DNA from: Cupriavidus campinensis | GTDB taxonomy: Bacteria > Pseudomonadota > Gammaproteobacteria > Burkholderiales > Burkholderiaceae | NCBI RefSeq assembly: GCF_905397395.1 | Contig: NZ_CAJPVH010000018.1 | Span: forward strand, 35,210-99,209 | Length of the DNA stretch: 64,000 nt | Direction: 5' to 3' | Shown: positions 1 through 9,707 of the stretch, in pieces | How positions within the stretch are numbered: position 1 is the stretch's first letter | Layout: every line of letters begins with the position of its first letter | Made by a program: the position numbers and the translations under genes | The notes under the pieces: generated by a model | Databases searched by the model: none | Told to the model about the DNA's origin: nothing | The model's input: the letters and a program-made list of their open reading frames with translations, nothing else

Positions 1-38
1 GCCATCCAGAGCAGGCAGGCGAGCGCCAATCTACGCAT
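1..38 (-). CDS. ccmH: CcmH, N-terminal end only (cut by window edge)
   Basis: Only about 12 codons are visible, beginning MRRLALACLLWM, which looks like the start of a signal peptide. The ATG overlaps the last codons and stop of ccmG (ATGCGTAG arrangement), as is usual in ccm operons. CcmH is the membrane-anchored thiol oxidoreductase that works with CcmF and CcmG on apocytochrome c. The assignment rests on position directly after ccmG and on the leader; the CXXC motif lies outside the window. Confidence 0.6.
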   Translation of the reverse strand, partial: MRRLALACLLWM

Positions 39-570
39 GGCCGGGCTCCCGTTCCAGCGTGCGCAGCAGCGGCAGGATCTTCTGCTCCAGCACCTGCGGC
101 GTCACCGGCCCCACCTGCCGGTAGCGCACCACCCCGGCACGGTCGATGACATAGGTTTCCGGCACGCCATACACGCCCAGGTCGATGCCGGCCTTGCCAT
201 CCGCGTCCACCAGCGACGCCACGTACGGATCGCCCATGCGCCGCAGCCAGTCGCGCGCGGCGTCGGGCTGGTCCTTGTAGTTCAGGCCGACCAGCGGCAC
301 CTCGGACTTGCCTGCGAAGTCGGTCAGCACCGGATGTTCGACGCGGCACGCCGTGCACCAGGACGCCCACACGTTCAGCATCCACACCTTGCCCTTGAGA
401 TCGGATGTGGCGCGTACTTCACTGGAAGCTTTCAGCAGCGGCAACCGCAACGCCGGGGCGGGCTTGCCGACCATCGCCGATGGCAGTTCGCGCGGATCAT
501 GCCGCAGCCCGGCAGCCAGCGCGGCGGCCAGGGCCAGGAAGACGGCGAGAGGGAGGAGGAAGCGCGTCAT
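31..570 (-). CDS. ccmG: CcmG/DsbE, periplasmic thiol:disulfide oxidoreductase
   Basis: This 179-aa protein keeps the heme-binding cysteines of apocytochrome c reduced in the periplasm before heme ligation. It has an N-terminal membrane anchor ([18 protein letters not shown]) followed by a thioredoxin fold with the active site WASWCTACRVEHP and the family's GVYGVPETYVID segment containing the cis-proline. Length fits the family. The start was chosen at the ATG that overlaps the ccmF stop (ATGA); a much longer reading frame runs upstream but is the shadow of ccmF. It is the seventh ccm gene in a tightly overlapping operon. Confidence 0.95.
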   Translation of the reverse strand: MTRFLLPLAVFLALAAALAAGLRHDPRELPSAMVGKPAPALRLPLLKASSEVRATSDLKGKVWMLNVWASWCTACRVEHPVLTDFAGKSEVPLVGLNYKDQPDAARDWLRRMGDPYVASLVDADGKAGIDLGVYGVPETYVIDRAGVVRYRQVGPVTPQVLEQKILPLLRTLEREPGHA

Positions 571-2576
571 CGCAGCGGCTCCCGGGTGGTGGCCAGCGGC
601 ACGGCGGGGCGCGGGGTCGGGAGCGCGGCCTCCGTCACCACCTCCACCGTCCGCCGCCGGTAACGCCGGTCGCAAGCCGCCAGCACGCCGCCGAGCGCCA
701 TCAGCACGCAGCCGCCCCAGATCCATCCGACAAACGGCTTCACGTGGAGCCGCACCGCCCACTGGCCGTCGGCCACCTGTTCGCCTATCGCCACGTAGAG
801 GTCGCGGGTAAAGCCATTGTCGATGGCGGCCTCGGTGGTCGGCATGTCCTGGCTGCGGTAGACGCGCCGTTCCGGCGCCAGCGTGGCCACCGTCCGCCCG
901 TCGCGGCTGGCCACCAGCGTGGCGCGGAACGCCGCGTAGTTGGGGCCGCGCACCGGCGCCACGCCCTCGAAGCGGAACGCATAGCCGCCCACGCTGACCA
1001 CCTCGCCGGCCCGCATCGGCAGTTCGCGCAGGCTTTCCTGGCTTTTCACCAGCGTTACCCCGGCGATAAACACGCCCACGCCGACATGCGCGAGCAGCAT
1101 CCCGTAATACCCGGCCGGCAACTGCCGCAGGGCCGCCCAGCCGCGATGACGCAGCCGGCTGGCGAGGCTGGTCAGCCCGCTGGCCACGCACCAGGTGGCC
1201 AGCCACAGCCCGAGCCCGGTCAGCGCGGAGCCGTTGCGCAGCATCGCCAGCAGCGCCAGGGCCACCAGCAGGCTGCCGATGGCGGCCCAGCGCAGCCGCG
1301 CGGCCAGGTCGGGCAGGGCGGCGTGGCGCCAGCGCACCAGCGGGGCCACGCCCATCAGCAGCACGGCCGGCGCCATCAGCGGCACGAAGACCTGTTCGAA
1401 GTAAGCCGGCCCCACCGAGATCTTGCCGAGGCCGAGCACGTCCAGCAGCAGCGGATAAAGCGTGCCGAGCAGCACCGTGGCCGCCGCCACGGCCAGCAGC
1501 ACGTTGTTGGCCAGCAGGAAGGATTCCCGCGACACCGCCGCAAACGCCGCGCGCACCGACACGCGCGGCGCGCGCCAGGCATAGAGCGCCAGCGCGCCGC
1601 CCGTGATGGCGCCGAGCAGGGCGAGGATGAACACGCCGCGCGTCGGGTCCACGGCGAAGGCATGCACGGACGTCAGCACCCCCGAGCGGACCAGGAAGGT
1701 GCCGAGCAGGCTCAGCGAGAACGTGAAGATGGCCAGCAGCGCGGTCCACGCGCGGAAGGCGCCGCGTTTCTCGGTGACGGCCAGCGAGTGCATCAGCGCC
1801 GTGCCGGCGAGCCAGGGCATCAGCGAGGCATTCTCCACGGGGTCCCAGAACCACCAGCCGCCCCAGCCCAGTTCGTAGTAGGCCCAGGCGCTGCCGAGCA
1901 GGATGCCGAGGGTCAGGAAGCTCCACGCCAGCGTGGTCCACGGCCGCGCCCAGCGCGCCCAGGCGGCGTCCAGCCGCCCGCCCAGCAGCGCAGCCACGGC
2001 GAAGGCGAAGACCACGGCAAAGCCCACATAGCCCATATAGAGCTGGGGCGGATGGAACACCATGCCGGGGTCCTGCAGCAGCGGGTTCAGGTCGCGCCCC
2101 TCCATGGCCGGCGGCAGCAGGCGGATGAACGGGTTGGAGGCGAACAGCAGGAACAGCAGGAAGCCCACGCTGATGGCGCCCAGCACACCGATCACGCGGG
2201 CCCGCAGCGCCGGCGGCAGGCCGCGGCTGAAGCGCGCCACGGCCAGCGTCCAGAGCGCCAGCATCAGCGTCCACAGCAGCATCGAGCCCTCGTGCCCGCC
2301 CCAGACCGCCGCCGCGCGATAGATCGCCGGCAGCGCGGTATTCGAGTTGGCCGCCACGTAGCGCACGCTGAAGTCGTTGTCGAGGAAGGCCAGGGTCAGC
2401 GCGCCATAGGCCGCCAGCACCAGCAGCGCCTGGGCCACGGCGGCGGGGCGGGCCACGGCCATCAGCGTGGCGTCGCCGCCCGGACCCCGCGCGGCGCCGG
2501 CAATCGGCAGCACCGCCTGCATCACGGCAACGAACAGCGCGAGGATCAGGGCGAAGTGGCCGAGTTCGACGATCAT
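567..2576 (-). CDS. ccmF: CcmF, heme lyase component of cytochrome c maturation
   Basis: A 669-aa polytopic membrane protein beginning [15 protein letters not shown]. It carries the tryptophan-rich WWD heme-handling segment ([20 protein letters not shown]) followed by the conserved ALMHS histidine region, and many hydrophobic helices, as expected for CcmF. In the family, CcmF with CcmH transfers heme from holo-CcmE to apocytochrome c on the periplasmic side. It overlaps ccmE upstream and ccmG downstream by ATGA junctions, indicating translational coupling. Confidence 0.97.
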   Translation of the reverse strand: MIVELGHFALILALFVAVMQAVLPIAGAARGPGGDATLMAVARPAAVAQALLVLAAYGALTLAFLDNDFSVRYVAANSNTALPAIYRAAAVWGGHEGSMLLWTLMLALWTLAVARFSRGLPPALRARVIGVLGAISVGFLLFLLFASNPFIRLLPPAMEGRDLNPLLQDPGMVFHPPQLYMGYVGFAVVFAFAVAALLGGRLDAAWARWARPWTTLAWSFLTLGILLGSAWAYYELGWGGWWFWDPVENASLMPWLAGTALMHSLAVTEKRGAFRAWTALLAIFTFSLSLLGTFLVRSGVLTSVHAFAVDPTRGVFILALLGAITGGALALYAWRAPRVSVRAAFAAVSRESFLLANNVLLAVAAATVLLGTLYPLLLDVLGLGKISVGPAYFEQVFVPLMAPAVLLMGVAPLVRWRHAALPDLAARLRWAAIGSLLVALALLAMLRNGSALTGLGLWLATWCVASGLTSLASRLRHRGWAALRQLPAGYYGMLLAHVGVGVFIAGVTLVKSQESLRELPMRAGEVVSVGGYAFRFEGVAPVRGPNYAAFRATLVASRDGRTVATLAPERRVYRSQDMPTTEAAIDNGFTRDLYVAIGEQVADGQWAVRLHVKPFVGWIWGGCVLMALGGVLAACDRRYRRRTVEVVTEAALPTPRPAVPLATTREPLR

Positions 2577-3034
2577 CGTGGCGTGGCCTCCGGGGTGCGT
2601 GCCCTGGTCTGGGCGGCCTGCTTCAGGGCCTCGGCGGCCTCGGGCGGCATGTAGTTCTCGTCGTGCTTGGCCAGCACTTCGGTGGCCTGGAACACGCCGT
2701 CGCGTAGCTGGCCACGCGCCACCACGCCCTTGCCTTCGCGGAACAGGTCCGGCAGCAGGCCGCGATAGACCACCGGCACCTGCCGCACGGTGTCCGTGAC
2801 GATAAAGCGGATGGTCATGCCGTCGCCCTCGCGGCGCAGCGAGCCGGTCTCGACCAGCCCCCCCAGCCGGAACGCGCGCCCGGCCGGGGCTTCCTGCGCG
2901 GCCACCTGCGTCGGGCTGAAAAAGAAGACGAGGTTGCCCCGGAAGGCGTTGAGCACGAGCGCCGTGGCCACGCCGGCGCAGGCCAGCGCGGCCAGCAGCC
3001 AGCCGAGGCGACGGCGCCGCGTTGTCGTTGTCAT
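2573..3034 (-). CDS. ccmE: CcmE, periplasmic heme chaperone
   Basis: 153 aa: an N-terminal membrane anchor after [12 protein letters not shown], then an OB-fold domain. The heme-binding histidine is visible in the motif [13 protein letters not shown] near residue 130, with the downstream Tyr typical of the family. CcmE binds heme covalently and passes it to CcmF. The start is the ATG overlapping the ccmD stop; the longer upstream frame is a ccmC shadow. Confidence 0.96.
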   Translation of the reverse strand: MTTTTRRRRLGWLLAALACAGVATALVLNAFRGNLVFFFSPTQVAAQEAPAGRAFRLGGLVETGSLRREGDGMTIRFIVTDTVRQVPVVYRGLLPDLFREGKGVVARGQLRDGVFQATEVLAKHDENYMPPEAAEALKQAAQTRARTPEATPR

Positions 3035-3183
3035 GCGCGGTGATCGTCGCCAGCCGCCAGCCGCCGCGCGGCCCGCGCGCGCCGGGCCAGCAGCATCATT
3101 TCCAGCCCCAGCGCGGCAAACGCCACCCCGAAGGCGCCGGCCACATAGCCCAGATGGGGCGAAGACAGCAGCAGGTTCAGCAT
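3031..3183 (-). CDS. ccmD: CcmD, small membrane heme-exporter subunit
   Basis: A 50-aa gene that I translated directly: [20 protein letters not shown] at the start, one transmembrane helix, then an Arg-rich cytoplasmic tail ([12 protein letters not shown]). This size, topology and position between ccmC and ccmE match CcmD, which helps release holo-CcmE from the CcmABC complex. Its TGA overlaps the ccmE start (ATGA). Confidence 0.9.
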   Translation of the reverse strand: MLNLLLSSPHLGYVAGAFGVAFAALGLEMMLLARRARAARRLAAGDDHRA

Positions 3184-3201
3184 GATCGGCTCCGGTTCTC
3201 G

Positions 3202-3963
3202 CTACGCCAGCCGTGGCTCGGCGCGCTCGCGCAGGATGCAGCGCACGCGCACCAGCGCCACGGCAATCGTGTACATCCAGCAGGCCAGCGTCATCAGCAG
3301 CATGCCGGCCAGCATGGTGTGCGCCATGGACGGCGCGGCAGTCAGGCTCACCGACGCGCCCTGGTGCAGCGTGTTCCACCACTGCACCGAGAAATAGATG
3401 ATGGGAATGTTCACCACGCCGACCAGCGCCAGCACCGCGCAGGCACGTTCGGCGCGGCGCGGGTCGTCGATGGCGTTCTCCAGCGCGAGGAAGCCGAGGT
3501 AGAGGAACAGCAGGATCAGTTCGGAGGTCAGCCGGGCGTCCCAGACCCACCACGTGCCCCAGGTCGGCTGGCCCCACAGCGCGCCAGTCCAGAGCGCGAT
3601 AAAGGTGAACAGCGCGCCGGTGGGCGCCAGCGCGGAGGCCATCATCGACGAGAGCCGCGTGCGCAGCACCAGCGCCAGCGCGCAGTAGCCGGCCATCACC
3701 AGGTAGATGAACATCGACATCCACGCCGCCGGCACGTGGATGAAGATGATGCGGTAGACCTCGCCCTGCTGGGCGTCCGTGGGCGCCACGCCGAAGCCGA
3801 CATACAGCCCGGCGATCAGACACAGCGCTGCGGCCATGGCGAACCACGGCGCCAGCCGCCGGGCCAGCGGGTCGAAGCGGGCCGGGGAGGCGTAGGCCAG
3901 CCAGCGCGACCGGGAGGGCTGGGCCAGTCTGGCGGAGCGGGGCAGGTCGGCCGAGGATCCCAT
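3202..3963 (-). CDS. ccmC: CcmC, heme-handling membrane protein
   Basis: 253 aa with about six transmembrane helices and the WWD signature [18 protein letters not shown]. CcmC loads heme onto CcmE. Conserved periplasmic histidines appear in [10 protein letters not shown] and in the region around [10 protein letters not shown]. The start MGSSADLP lies 4 bp after the ccmB stop; longer in-frame extensions overlap ccmB and look like shadow coding. Confidence 0.95.
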   Translation of the reverse strand: MGSSADLPRSARLAQPSRSRWLAYASPARFDPLARRLAPWFAMAAALCLIAGLYVGFGVAPTDAQQGEVYRIIFIHVPAAWMSMFIYLVMAGYCALALVLRTRLSSMMASALAPTGALFTFIALWTGALWGQPTWGTWWVWDARLTSELILLFLYLGFLALENAIDDPRRAERACAVLALVGVVNIPIIYFSVQWWNTLHQGASVSLTAAPSMAHTMLAGMLLMTLACWMYTIAVALVRVRCILRERAEPRLA

Positions 3964-3967
3964 CGTC

Positions 3968-4633
3968 TCACTCCATGGCAATGCGCAGGCCGGCAGCGGC
4001 GGCCGGCGGACACAGGCACAGCGCCAGCGCCAGGCAGGCGCCCAGCAGCGACAACTGCGGCATGACGTCGAGCCCTGCATCCGCCGCCGCGCCGGCCCCG
4101 GCGCCAAAGACCAGCACCGGCACGCAGAGCGGCAGGACGAGGATGCACAGCAGCACCGCGCCGCCGCGCACGCCCAGCGTCAGCGCCGCGCCCACCGCGC
4201 CGATCAGGCTCAACACCGGCGTGCCGATCAGCAGCGACGCCGCCAGCATCCACGTCGCCCCGGCCGGCAGCGAATACTGCTGGGCCAGCACCGGCGTCAG
4301 CAGCAGCAGCGGCAGGCCGCTGGTCAGCCAGTGCGCGCAGATCTTGGCCAGCACCAGCAGCGCCAGCGGCGCCGGGGACAGCAGCATCTGCTCCAGGCTG
4401 CCTTCGGCATGGTCGGCGGCGAACAGGCGCGAGAGCGACAGCATCGACGCCAGCAGCGCCGTCACCCACAGGATGCCGGGGGCCAGCGCGCGCAACTGCT
4501 GCGGATCGGGGCCGATGGCGAGCGGAAACAGGCTGGCGGCGATGACGAAGAAGACCAGCGTGGCGACGAGGCCGTCGCGCCGGCGCCAGGCCAGTTTCAG
4601 GTCATGGACGAGCGTGGCGCCGAAGGCATGCAT
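3968..4633 (-). CDS. ccmB: CcmB, heme exporter permease
   Basis: 221 aa, about six transmembrane helices, beginning MHAFGATLVHDLKLAWRRRD, with the family motif FAADHAEGSLEQMLLSPAPL after the second helix. CcmB is the permease of the CcmAB ABC module, which drives release of heme-loaded CcmE. The ATG overlaps the ccmA stop by one base (TGATG). Confidence 0.95.
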   Translation of the reverse strand: MHAFGATLVHDLKLAWRRRDGLVATLVFFVIAASLFPLAIGPDPQQLRALAPGILWVTALLASMLSLSRLFAADHAEGSLEQMLLSPAPLALLVLAKICAHWLTSGLPLLLLTPVLAQQYSLPAGATWMLAASLLIGTPVLSLIGAVGAALTLGVRGGAVLLCILVLPLCVPVLVFGAGAGAAADAGLDVMPQLSLLGACLALALCLCPPAAAAGLRIAME

Positions 4634-5268
4634 CAGGCGGTGCCCTCCAGCGCGAGCCCGCGCAGGCTGCCGCGCGCCGTTGCCAGTGGCAGCGCCAAGG
4701 GGCCATGCAGGGCGATCACGGCCATGCCGCCGGCGTCCAGATGGGCATCGAGGCGGGTGCGGAAGTGGTCGGCGGCGGGGGCGTCTAGCGCCGCCAGCGG
4801 CTCATCCAGCAGCCACAGCGGGCGGGGCGTGAGGGCCAGCCGTGCCAGCGCGATGCGCCGCCGCTGGCCCTGGGAGAGCGTGCGCAGCCGCGCATCGGCC
4901 ATCCGCGCGAGCCCCGCATCGGCCAGCGCCGTCCGCGCCGCCTCCGGCGTGACCCGGTGCCCGGCAAGCCGCGCCGCGTAGACCAGTTGCTCGATGGCGC
5001 TCATGTCGGCATCGAGCCCGTTGTGGTGGCCGAGGTAGGCCACCGAACGCCCATAGTCCGGATCGCCGCCGCGCACGGGCCGGCCTTGCCAGGTCACGGC
5101 GCCGGCCAGCGGCACCAGCAGCCCGGCCAGCACCCGCAGCAGCGTGGACTTGCCGCTGCCGTTGGGCCCGGTCAGGGCGATGGCCTGCCCGGGCGCCAGG
5201 TCGAGGTCGATGCCACGGAATACGGCGCGGCCGGCGCGGGCAAAGGCGAGCTGGTGGGCCGCGAGCAT
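4633..5268 (-). CDS. ccmA: CcmA, ATP-binding subunit of the heme exporter
   Basis: 211-aa ABC ATPase. Walker A GPNGSGKST is near residues 34-42, the ABC signature is LSQGQRRRIALARL and Walker B is LWLLDEPLAALD. It energises CcmBCD for release of holo-CcmE. It is the first ccm gene and starts 63 bp after the napC stop with no obvious terminator between, so nap and ccm are probably co-transcribed. Confidence 0.95.
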   Translation of the reverse strand: MLAAHQLAFARAGRAVFRGIDLDLAPGQAIALTGPNGSGKSTLLRVLAGLLVPLAGAVTWQGRPVRGGDPDYGRSVAYLGHHNGLDADMSAIEQLVYAARLAGHRVTPEAARTALADAGLARMADARLRTLSQGQRRRIALARLALTPRPLWLLDEPLAALDAPAADHFRTRLDAHLDAGGMAVIALHGPLALPLATARGSLRGLALEGTA

Positions 5269-5331
5269 GGGGCGGGCCTCAGCCGGAACGGGGTCGGGCG
5301 CGGGAACGGGAACGGCAGGGCGCGGCGTGGG

Positions 5332-5922
5332 TCATTCGCTGCCCTCGGCCTTGGAGACATCGGGCAGCCGGTGCGCAATGCCCTTGTGGCAGTCGATGCA
5401 GGTCCGCTCCTTGTTGGCGAGGTAGGTGGAGTGCATGGTCTGGGCGCGCGGGCTCTGCCGGGTGAAGTCCATCGACTGGTAGTCATGGCAGTTGCGGCAT
5501 TCGAGCGAGTCATTGGCCTTGAAGCGTGCCCACTCGTGCTGGGCCAGTTCCAGCCGGTGGGACTGGAACTTCTCGCGGGTGTCGATGGTGCCGAAGATCT
5601 TGGCCCAGACCTCCTTCGACGCCTGCATCTTGCGGGCCATCTTGTCGGTCCAGTTGTGCGGCACGTGGCAGTCCGAGCACTTGGCGCGCACGCCGCTGCG
5701 GTTGGTGAAGTGGATGGTGCCCTGCAGCTCCTGGTACACGTTGTCGCGCATCTCGTGGCAGCCGGTGCAGAACTTCTCGGTATTGGTGAACTCCAGCGCC
5801 GTGTTGAACGCGCCCCAGAACACCACGCCGGCAATGAAGCCGCCCAGCGTCAGGAAGCCGAGGCTGAAATACGCGCTGGGGCGGTTGATGGTGCGCCAGT
5901 ATCGTTTGAGCAGGTCGAGCAT
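5332..5922 (-). CDS. napC: NapC, tetraheme quinol dehydrogenase
   Basis: 196 aa: short cytoplasmic N-terminus, one membrane anchor (about residues 18-40), then four CXXCH heme sites (CTGCH at 52, CSDCH at 82, CRNCH at 142, CIDCH at 175). This is the NapC/NirT pattern. It takes electrons from membrane quinol and gives them to NapB/NapA in the periplasm. It lies 19 bp downstream of napB. Confidence 0.97.
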   Translation of the reverse strand: MLDLLKRYWRTINRPSAYFSLGFLTLGGFIAGVVFWGAFNTALEFTNTEKFCTGCHEMRDNVYQELQGTIHFTNRSGVRAKCSDCHVPHNWTDKMARKMQASKEVWAKIFGTIDTREKFQSHRLELAQHEWARFKANDSLECRNCHDYQSMDFTRQSPRAQTMHSTYLANKERTCIDCHKGIAHRLPDVSKAEGSE

Positions 5923-5941
5923 CGCGCTAGTCCGCCAGGTC

Positions 5942-6433
5942 TTATTTCTTGGCTGCAGTGCCCTTGGGCGCCGCCGGTTTCTTCAGCATGGTCTCCACGT
6001 CCGTGAACGTGTTGCCGACCAGCGGCTTGGCGTCGGCCTGCGGCACGTGGCACTGGGTGCAGAAGTAGCGCCGGGGCGAGACATCGGCCAGGACGTTGTT
6101 GTTCCGGTCCATATAGTGCGTGATACTCACTGGAATGGCCTGGGTCTCCTCGGTGCGGGTGCGCGCGTGGCAGAACATGCAGCGGTTGTAGTCCTTGTCG
6201 AGCTGGTAGCCGTCGATCTTGTGCGGGATGGTCGGCGGCTGCATGGTGTAGTTGCGGTTGCGGCGCACGTCCTTGTTCTCGGTGGGATAGAGCAGGGGCG
6301 GCTTGGACTCGCTGCCGATGGGCGTGGGGCCGCGCATGGCATCGGTGAGCCCGCGCCCCTCGGACTGGGCCTGGGCGCCGGCCAGGACGAAATGGCTGGC
6401 GAGGATCCAACCCATCCAGACTGTTGATCGCAT
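5942..6433 (-). CDS. napB: NapB, diheme cytochrome subunit of nitrate reductase
   Basis: 163-aa periplasmic c-type cytochrome. A signal peptide ([20 protein letters not shown], cleavage after AQA likely) precedes two heme sites, CMFCH (85-89) and CTQCH (125-129), with the conserved [14 protein letters not shown] region carrying a distal His. It passes electrons from NapC to NapA. The start was set at this signal peptide; the longer frame upstream overlaps napA. It begins 11 bp after the napA stop. Confidence 0.96.
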   Translation of the reverse strand: MRSTVWMGWILASHFVLAGAQAQSEGRGLTDAMRGPTPIGSESKPPLLYPTENKDVRRNRNYTMQPPTIPHKIDGYQLDKDYNRCMFCHARTRTEETQAIPVSITHYMDRNNNVLADVSPRRYFCTQCHVPQADAKPLVGNTFTDVETMLKKPAAPKGTAAKK

Positions 6434-6444
6434 GGCGTGGCCCC

Positions 6445-8940
6445 CTATACCTTCACGATCTTGACCGCGCACTTCTTGAAGTCGGTCTGGAGCGAGATTG
6501 GGCAGGTGGCGTCCAGCGTCACCTTGTTGATCAGCTGGCTGGCGTCGAACCACGGCACGAAGACCAGCCCGCGCGGCGGCTGGTCGCGCCCGCGCGTCTC
6601 GATCCGGGAGCGCATGCGCCCGCGCCGGGACACCACCTCCACCTCCACGCCGCGCCGCAGCCCCATCGCCCTGGCATCCTCGGGATGCATGAACACCACG
6701 GCGTTCGGGAAGGCGCGGTACAGCTCCGGCACGCGGCGGGTCATCGAGCCGGAATGCCAGTGCTCCAGCACCCGGCCCGTGGCCAGCCAGAACGGGTATT
6801 CCTTGTCCGGCGACTCGGCGGCGGGCTCGTAGGGCAGGGCGAAGATGACCGCGCGGCCATCCGGGTTGCCGTAGAACTGGAAGCCGGTGCCGGCCTTTAC
6901 ATAAGGGTCGCTGCCCTCGCGGTAGCGCCACAGGGTCTCCTTGCCGTTGACCACGGGCCAGCGCAGGCCGCGCGCCTCGTGGTAGGCATCGAACGGGGCC
7001 AGGTCGTGGCCGTGGCCCCGGCCGAAGCTCGCATATTCTTCAAAAAGTCCTTTCTGGATGTAGAACCCGAACGCCTTGGCCTCATCGTTGTGATAGGCCG
7101 GGTTGACTTCCTTGAGCGGGAACTTGTCCACCTGGCCGTTGCGGTAGAGCACATCGAACAGCGTCTTGCCCTTGACCTCCGGCATCTTGGCGATCAGGTC
7201 CGCCGGCCAGACTTCCTCGATCTTGAAGCGCTTGGAGAACTCCACCAGCTGCCACAGGTCCGAGCGGGCCTCGCCGGGGGCATCGACCAGTTGATGCCAG
7301 AACTGGGTGCGCCGCTCGGCGTTGCCGTAGGCGCCTTCCTTCTCCACCCACATGGCGGCGGGCAGGATCAGGTCCGCCGCGAGCGCGGTCACGGTGGGGT
7401 AGGCGTCCGAGACCACGATGAAGTTCTCCGGGTTCCGGTAGCCCGGCAGCCCTTCCTCCATCAGGTTGGCCGCCGCCTGCATGTTGTTGTTCACCTGCAC
7501 CCAGTACGCGTTGAGCTTGGCGTCCTTGAGCATGCGGTTCTGCAGCACGGCGTGGTAGCCGGGCTTCTCGGGGATGGTGCCAGCCGGGATCTTCCAGATC
7601 CGTTCGGCGGTCTCGCGGTGCTTGGGGTTGGCCACCAGCATGTCCGCCGGCAACCGGTGCGAGAACGTGCCCACCTCGCGCGCGGTGCCGCAGGCCGAGG
7701 GCTGGCCGGTCAGCGAGAACGGGCTGTTGCCCGGCGTGGCGATCTTGCCGGTCAGCAGGTGGATGTTGTAGACCATGTTGTTGGCCCAGCTGCCGCGCGT
7801 GTGCTGGTTGAAGCCCATGGTCCAGAACGACACCACCTTGATGTTGGGGTCGGCGTAGAGGGCGGCCAGCTGTTCGAGCTTGTCGCGCGGCACGCCGGAG
7901 AGCTTGCTGACGGTGGCTACGTCGTACTTCGCCACGAACCTGGCGAAATCGTCGAACGAGATCGGCGTGGCGGCGTTGGGGTCCGCCGCGTTCTTGGCCT
8001 TCTTCTGCAGCGGGTGGTCCGGGCGCAGCCCGTAGCCGATGTCGGTCACGCCCTGCTTGAACACCGTGTGCTTGTTGACGAAGTCCTTGTTCACCTTGTT
8101 GTTGGTGATGATGTAGTGGGCGATGTAGTTCAGGATCGCCAGGTCGGTCTGCGGCGTGAAGATGATCGGCAGGTCGGCCAGTTCATAGGAGCGGTGGGTG
8201 AAGGTGGACAGCACCGCCACGCGGGTCTTGGGCGCGGAGAGGCGGCGGTCCGTTACCCGGGTCCACAGGATCGGGTGCATCTCGGCCATGTTCGAGCCCC
8301 AGAGCACGAAGGCGTCGGCCACTTCGATGTCGTCGTAGCAGCCCATCGGCTCGTCCATGCCGAAGGTGCGCATGAAGCCGGCCACGGCGGAGGCCATGCA
8401 GTGCCGGGCGTTCGGGTCGATATTGTTGGTGCGGAAGCCGGCCTTCATCAGCTTGGAGGCCGCGTAGCCCTCCCAGATCGTCCACTGGCCCGAGCCGAAC
8501 ATGCCGACCGCCGTGGGGCCTTTCTCCTTCAGCACGCGCTTGAACTGGGCCGCCATCACGTCGAACGCCTTGTCCCAGCTCACCGGCTGGAACTCGCCAT
8601 TCTTGTCGTACTGGCCGTTCTTCATGCGCAGCAGCGGCTTGGTCAGCCGGTCCTGCCCGTACATGATCTTGGAGAGGAAGTAGCCCTTCACGCAGTTCAG
8701 GCCCTTGTTGACCTCGCACAGCGGGTCGCCCTGGGTGGCCACCACCTTGTTTTCCTTGACCGCCACGGTCACGCCGCAGCCGGTGCCGCAGAAGCGGCAG
8801 GGCGCCTTGTCCCATTTCAGGCGGGTCAGGTCGCTGTCCGTGACGAAGTTGGCCGCGTCCGCGCCCAGCGGAATGCCGCCCACCGAGGCGGTGGCGGCCA
8901 CGGCGGTCTGCTTAATAAAGTCCCGGCGAGTGACTTTCAT
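6445..8940 (-). CDS. napA: NapA, catalytic subunit of periplasmic nitrate reductase
   Basis: 831 aa, the usual NapA length when started at [11 protein letters not shown] Tat signal (TRRDFIK) is followed by the [4Fe-4S] cysteines C48, C51, C55 and C83 and by the molybdenum-ligand Cys181 in [11 protein letters not shown]. The protein binds Mo-bis-MGD and reduces nitrate to nitrite in the periplasm. Ten upstream in-frame residues exist, but the Tat motif and length favour the chosen start. The gene overlaps the end of napD by 29 bp. Nap enzymes typically serve redox balancing or the first step of aerobic denitrification; no nitrite reductase is in the window. Confidence 0.98.
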   Translation of the reverse strand: MKVTRRDFIKQTAVAATASVGGIPLGADAANFVTDSDLTRLKWDKAPCRFCGTGCGVTVAVKENKVVATQGDPLCEVNKGLNCVKGYFLSKIMYGQDRLTKPLLRMKNGQYDKNGEFQPVSWDKAFDVMAAQFKRVLKEKGPTAVGMFGSGQWTIWEGYAASKLMKAGFRTNNIDPNARHCMASAVAGFMRTFGMDEPMGCYDDIEVADAFVLWGSNMAEMHPILWTRVTDRRLSAPKTRVAVLSTFTHRSYELADLPIIFTPQTDLAILNYIAHYIITNNKVNKDFVNKHTVFKQGVTDIGYGLRPDHPLQKKAKNAADPNAATPISFDDFARFVAKYDVATVSKLSGVPRDKLEQLAALYADPNIKVVSFWTMGFNQHTRGSWANNMVYNIHLLTGKIATPGNSPFSLTGQPSACGTAREVGTFSHRLPADMLVANPKHRETAERIWKIPAGTIPEKPGYHAVLQNRMLKDAKLNAYWVQVNNNMQAAANLMEEGLPGYRNPENFIVVSDAYPTVTALAADLILPAAMWVEKEGAYGNAERRTQFWHQLVDAPGEARSDLWQLVEFSKRFKIEEVWPADLIAKMPEVKGKTLFDVLYRNGQVDKFPLKEVNPAYHNDEAKAFGFYIQKGLFEEYASFGRGHGHDLAPFDAYHEARGLRWPVVNGKETLWRYREGSDPYVKAGTGFQFYGNPDGRAVIFALPYEPAAESPDKEYPFWLATGRVLEHWHSGSMTRRVPELYRAFPNAVVFMHPEDARAMGLRRGVEVEVVSRRGRMRSRIETRGRDQPPRGLVFVPWFDASQLINKVTLDATCPISLQTDFKKCAVKIVKV

Positions 8941-9319
8941 CGACAATCTCCGTGTCCATGTCGCACGCATCCTCGTTGTGCTGGTAGACCAGGGTGGCCG
9001 CCAGCACGCCGTCCAGCTGATGGAGGAACGTCAGATGCGCCGCGATGGCGCGTGAGGTGGGGGCTTCCAGCGTGACGACGAGCTTGCCGGCGTCGCTGGC
9101 GGCGTGGATCTCGGCACCGGCCAAACCGGCGATGGCGCCGCGCACGGCATCGAGGCTCGCCGGCTGGGTGTGCACGAGCACGCCGGCGATGTGCCACTGC
9201 TGCGCATCGAAAACGCCGTCGGCGCCGTCGGTGCCGGGTTCGCTGCTCGGTGAGCCGGCTTCTCCCGGCTGCGCCGTGGGGCGTGGCGGCTCGGGGGGGG
9301 AATGCGTGGTACCTGGCAT
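8912..9319 (-). CDS. napD: NapD, NapA maturation chaperone
   Basis: 135 aa with a proline-rich, likely disordered N-terminal 35 residues and then the NapD ferredoxin-like fold beginning [20 protein letters not shown]. NapD binds the NapA Tat signal peptide and prevents premature export. It is longer at both ends than the roughly 90-residue minimal NapD; a later start cannot be excluded because there is no ATG close to the domain. Overlap with the napA start suggests coupled translation. Confidence 0.88.
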   Translation of the reverse strand: MPGTTHSPPEPPRPTAQPGEAGSPSSEPGTDGADGVFDAQQWHIAGVLVHTQPASLDAVRGAIAGLAGAEIHAASDAGKLVVTLEAPTSRAIAAHLTFLHQLDGVLAATLVYQHNEDACDMDTEIVDESHSPGLY

Positions 9320-9405
9320 GACTGTCCTTGCGGCGGCAGGCCGCGTCGTTCAGTGCTACAGGAACTGCAGGCGTCACCCCAACGGGCGACGTCGATCCAT
9401 GCCAA

Positions 9406-9579
9406 TCAATGCGTGGGCGGGCCGCTGACGAGCTGGGTCATCCAGACGATGAACCCGTACCCGGCCACGATGATGACGGACAGCACCGGCACCATCACGG
9501 CGGTCAGGAACAGGAAGCTCCGGAGTTCTTCTTTCTTGCGCTGCGGATCGTCGGCGACAGCCATCGCAAAGTCCGGCAT
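9406..9579 (-). CDS. napE: NapE, small membrane protein of the nap operon
   Basis: 57 aa: charged N-terminus (RKKEELRSFLFL) and one transmembrane helix ending in YGFIVWMTQL, which is the NapE signature. The function of NapE is unclear in the family. An internal ATG five codons later (base 9564) is an equally good start; neither has a strong Shine-Dalgarno. It is the first nap gene and lies just downstream of the predicted promoter. Confidence 0.9.
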   Translation of the reverse strand: MPDFAMAVADDPQRKKEELRSFLFLTAVMVPVLSVIIVAGYGFIVWMTQLVSGPPTH

Positions 9580-9600
9580 GGATTTCGTGGGGACCGGATC

Positions 9601-9629
9601 ATTTAAGGCAGCGCATCCGGTGGTGTCAA
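9601..9629 (-). promoter_or_regulatory. Predicted sigma-70 promoter of the nap-ccm operon
   Basis: On the minus strand, TTGACA (9624-9629) is followed after exactly 17 bases by TTAAAT (9601-9606), about 20 bp before napE. The -35 is a perfect consensus. I saw no convincing FNR box in the short upstream region, so oxygen control is not evident from sequence. Confidence 0.65.
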
Positions 9630-9707
9630 GCGCGCTTTGGGCCAATATGGCACGGCGTGATGTGTGGAGGCGGACTGATACGTCAGAGACCGCCCCCGGG
9701 GCGAGCC

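Noticed and set aside
405..2654. A 749-codon plus-strand open frame
   Set aside because: Antisense to ccmF and ccmG, with Gln/Arg/His-rich composition and no domain; a shadow.
6424..9075. An 883-codon plus-strand open frame
   Set aside because: Antisense to napA, whose 831-aa product has all cofactor ligands.
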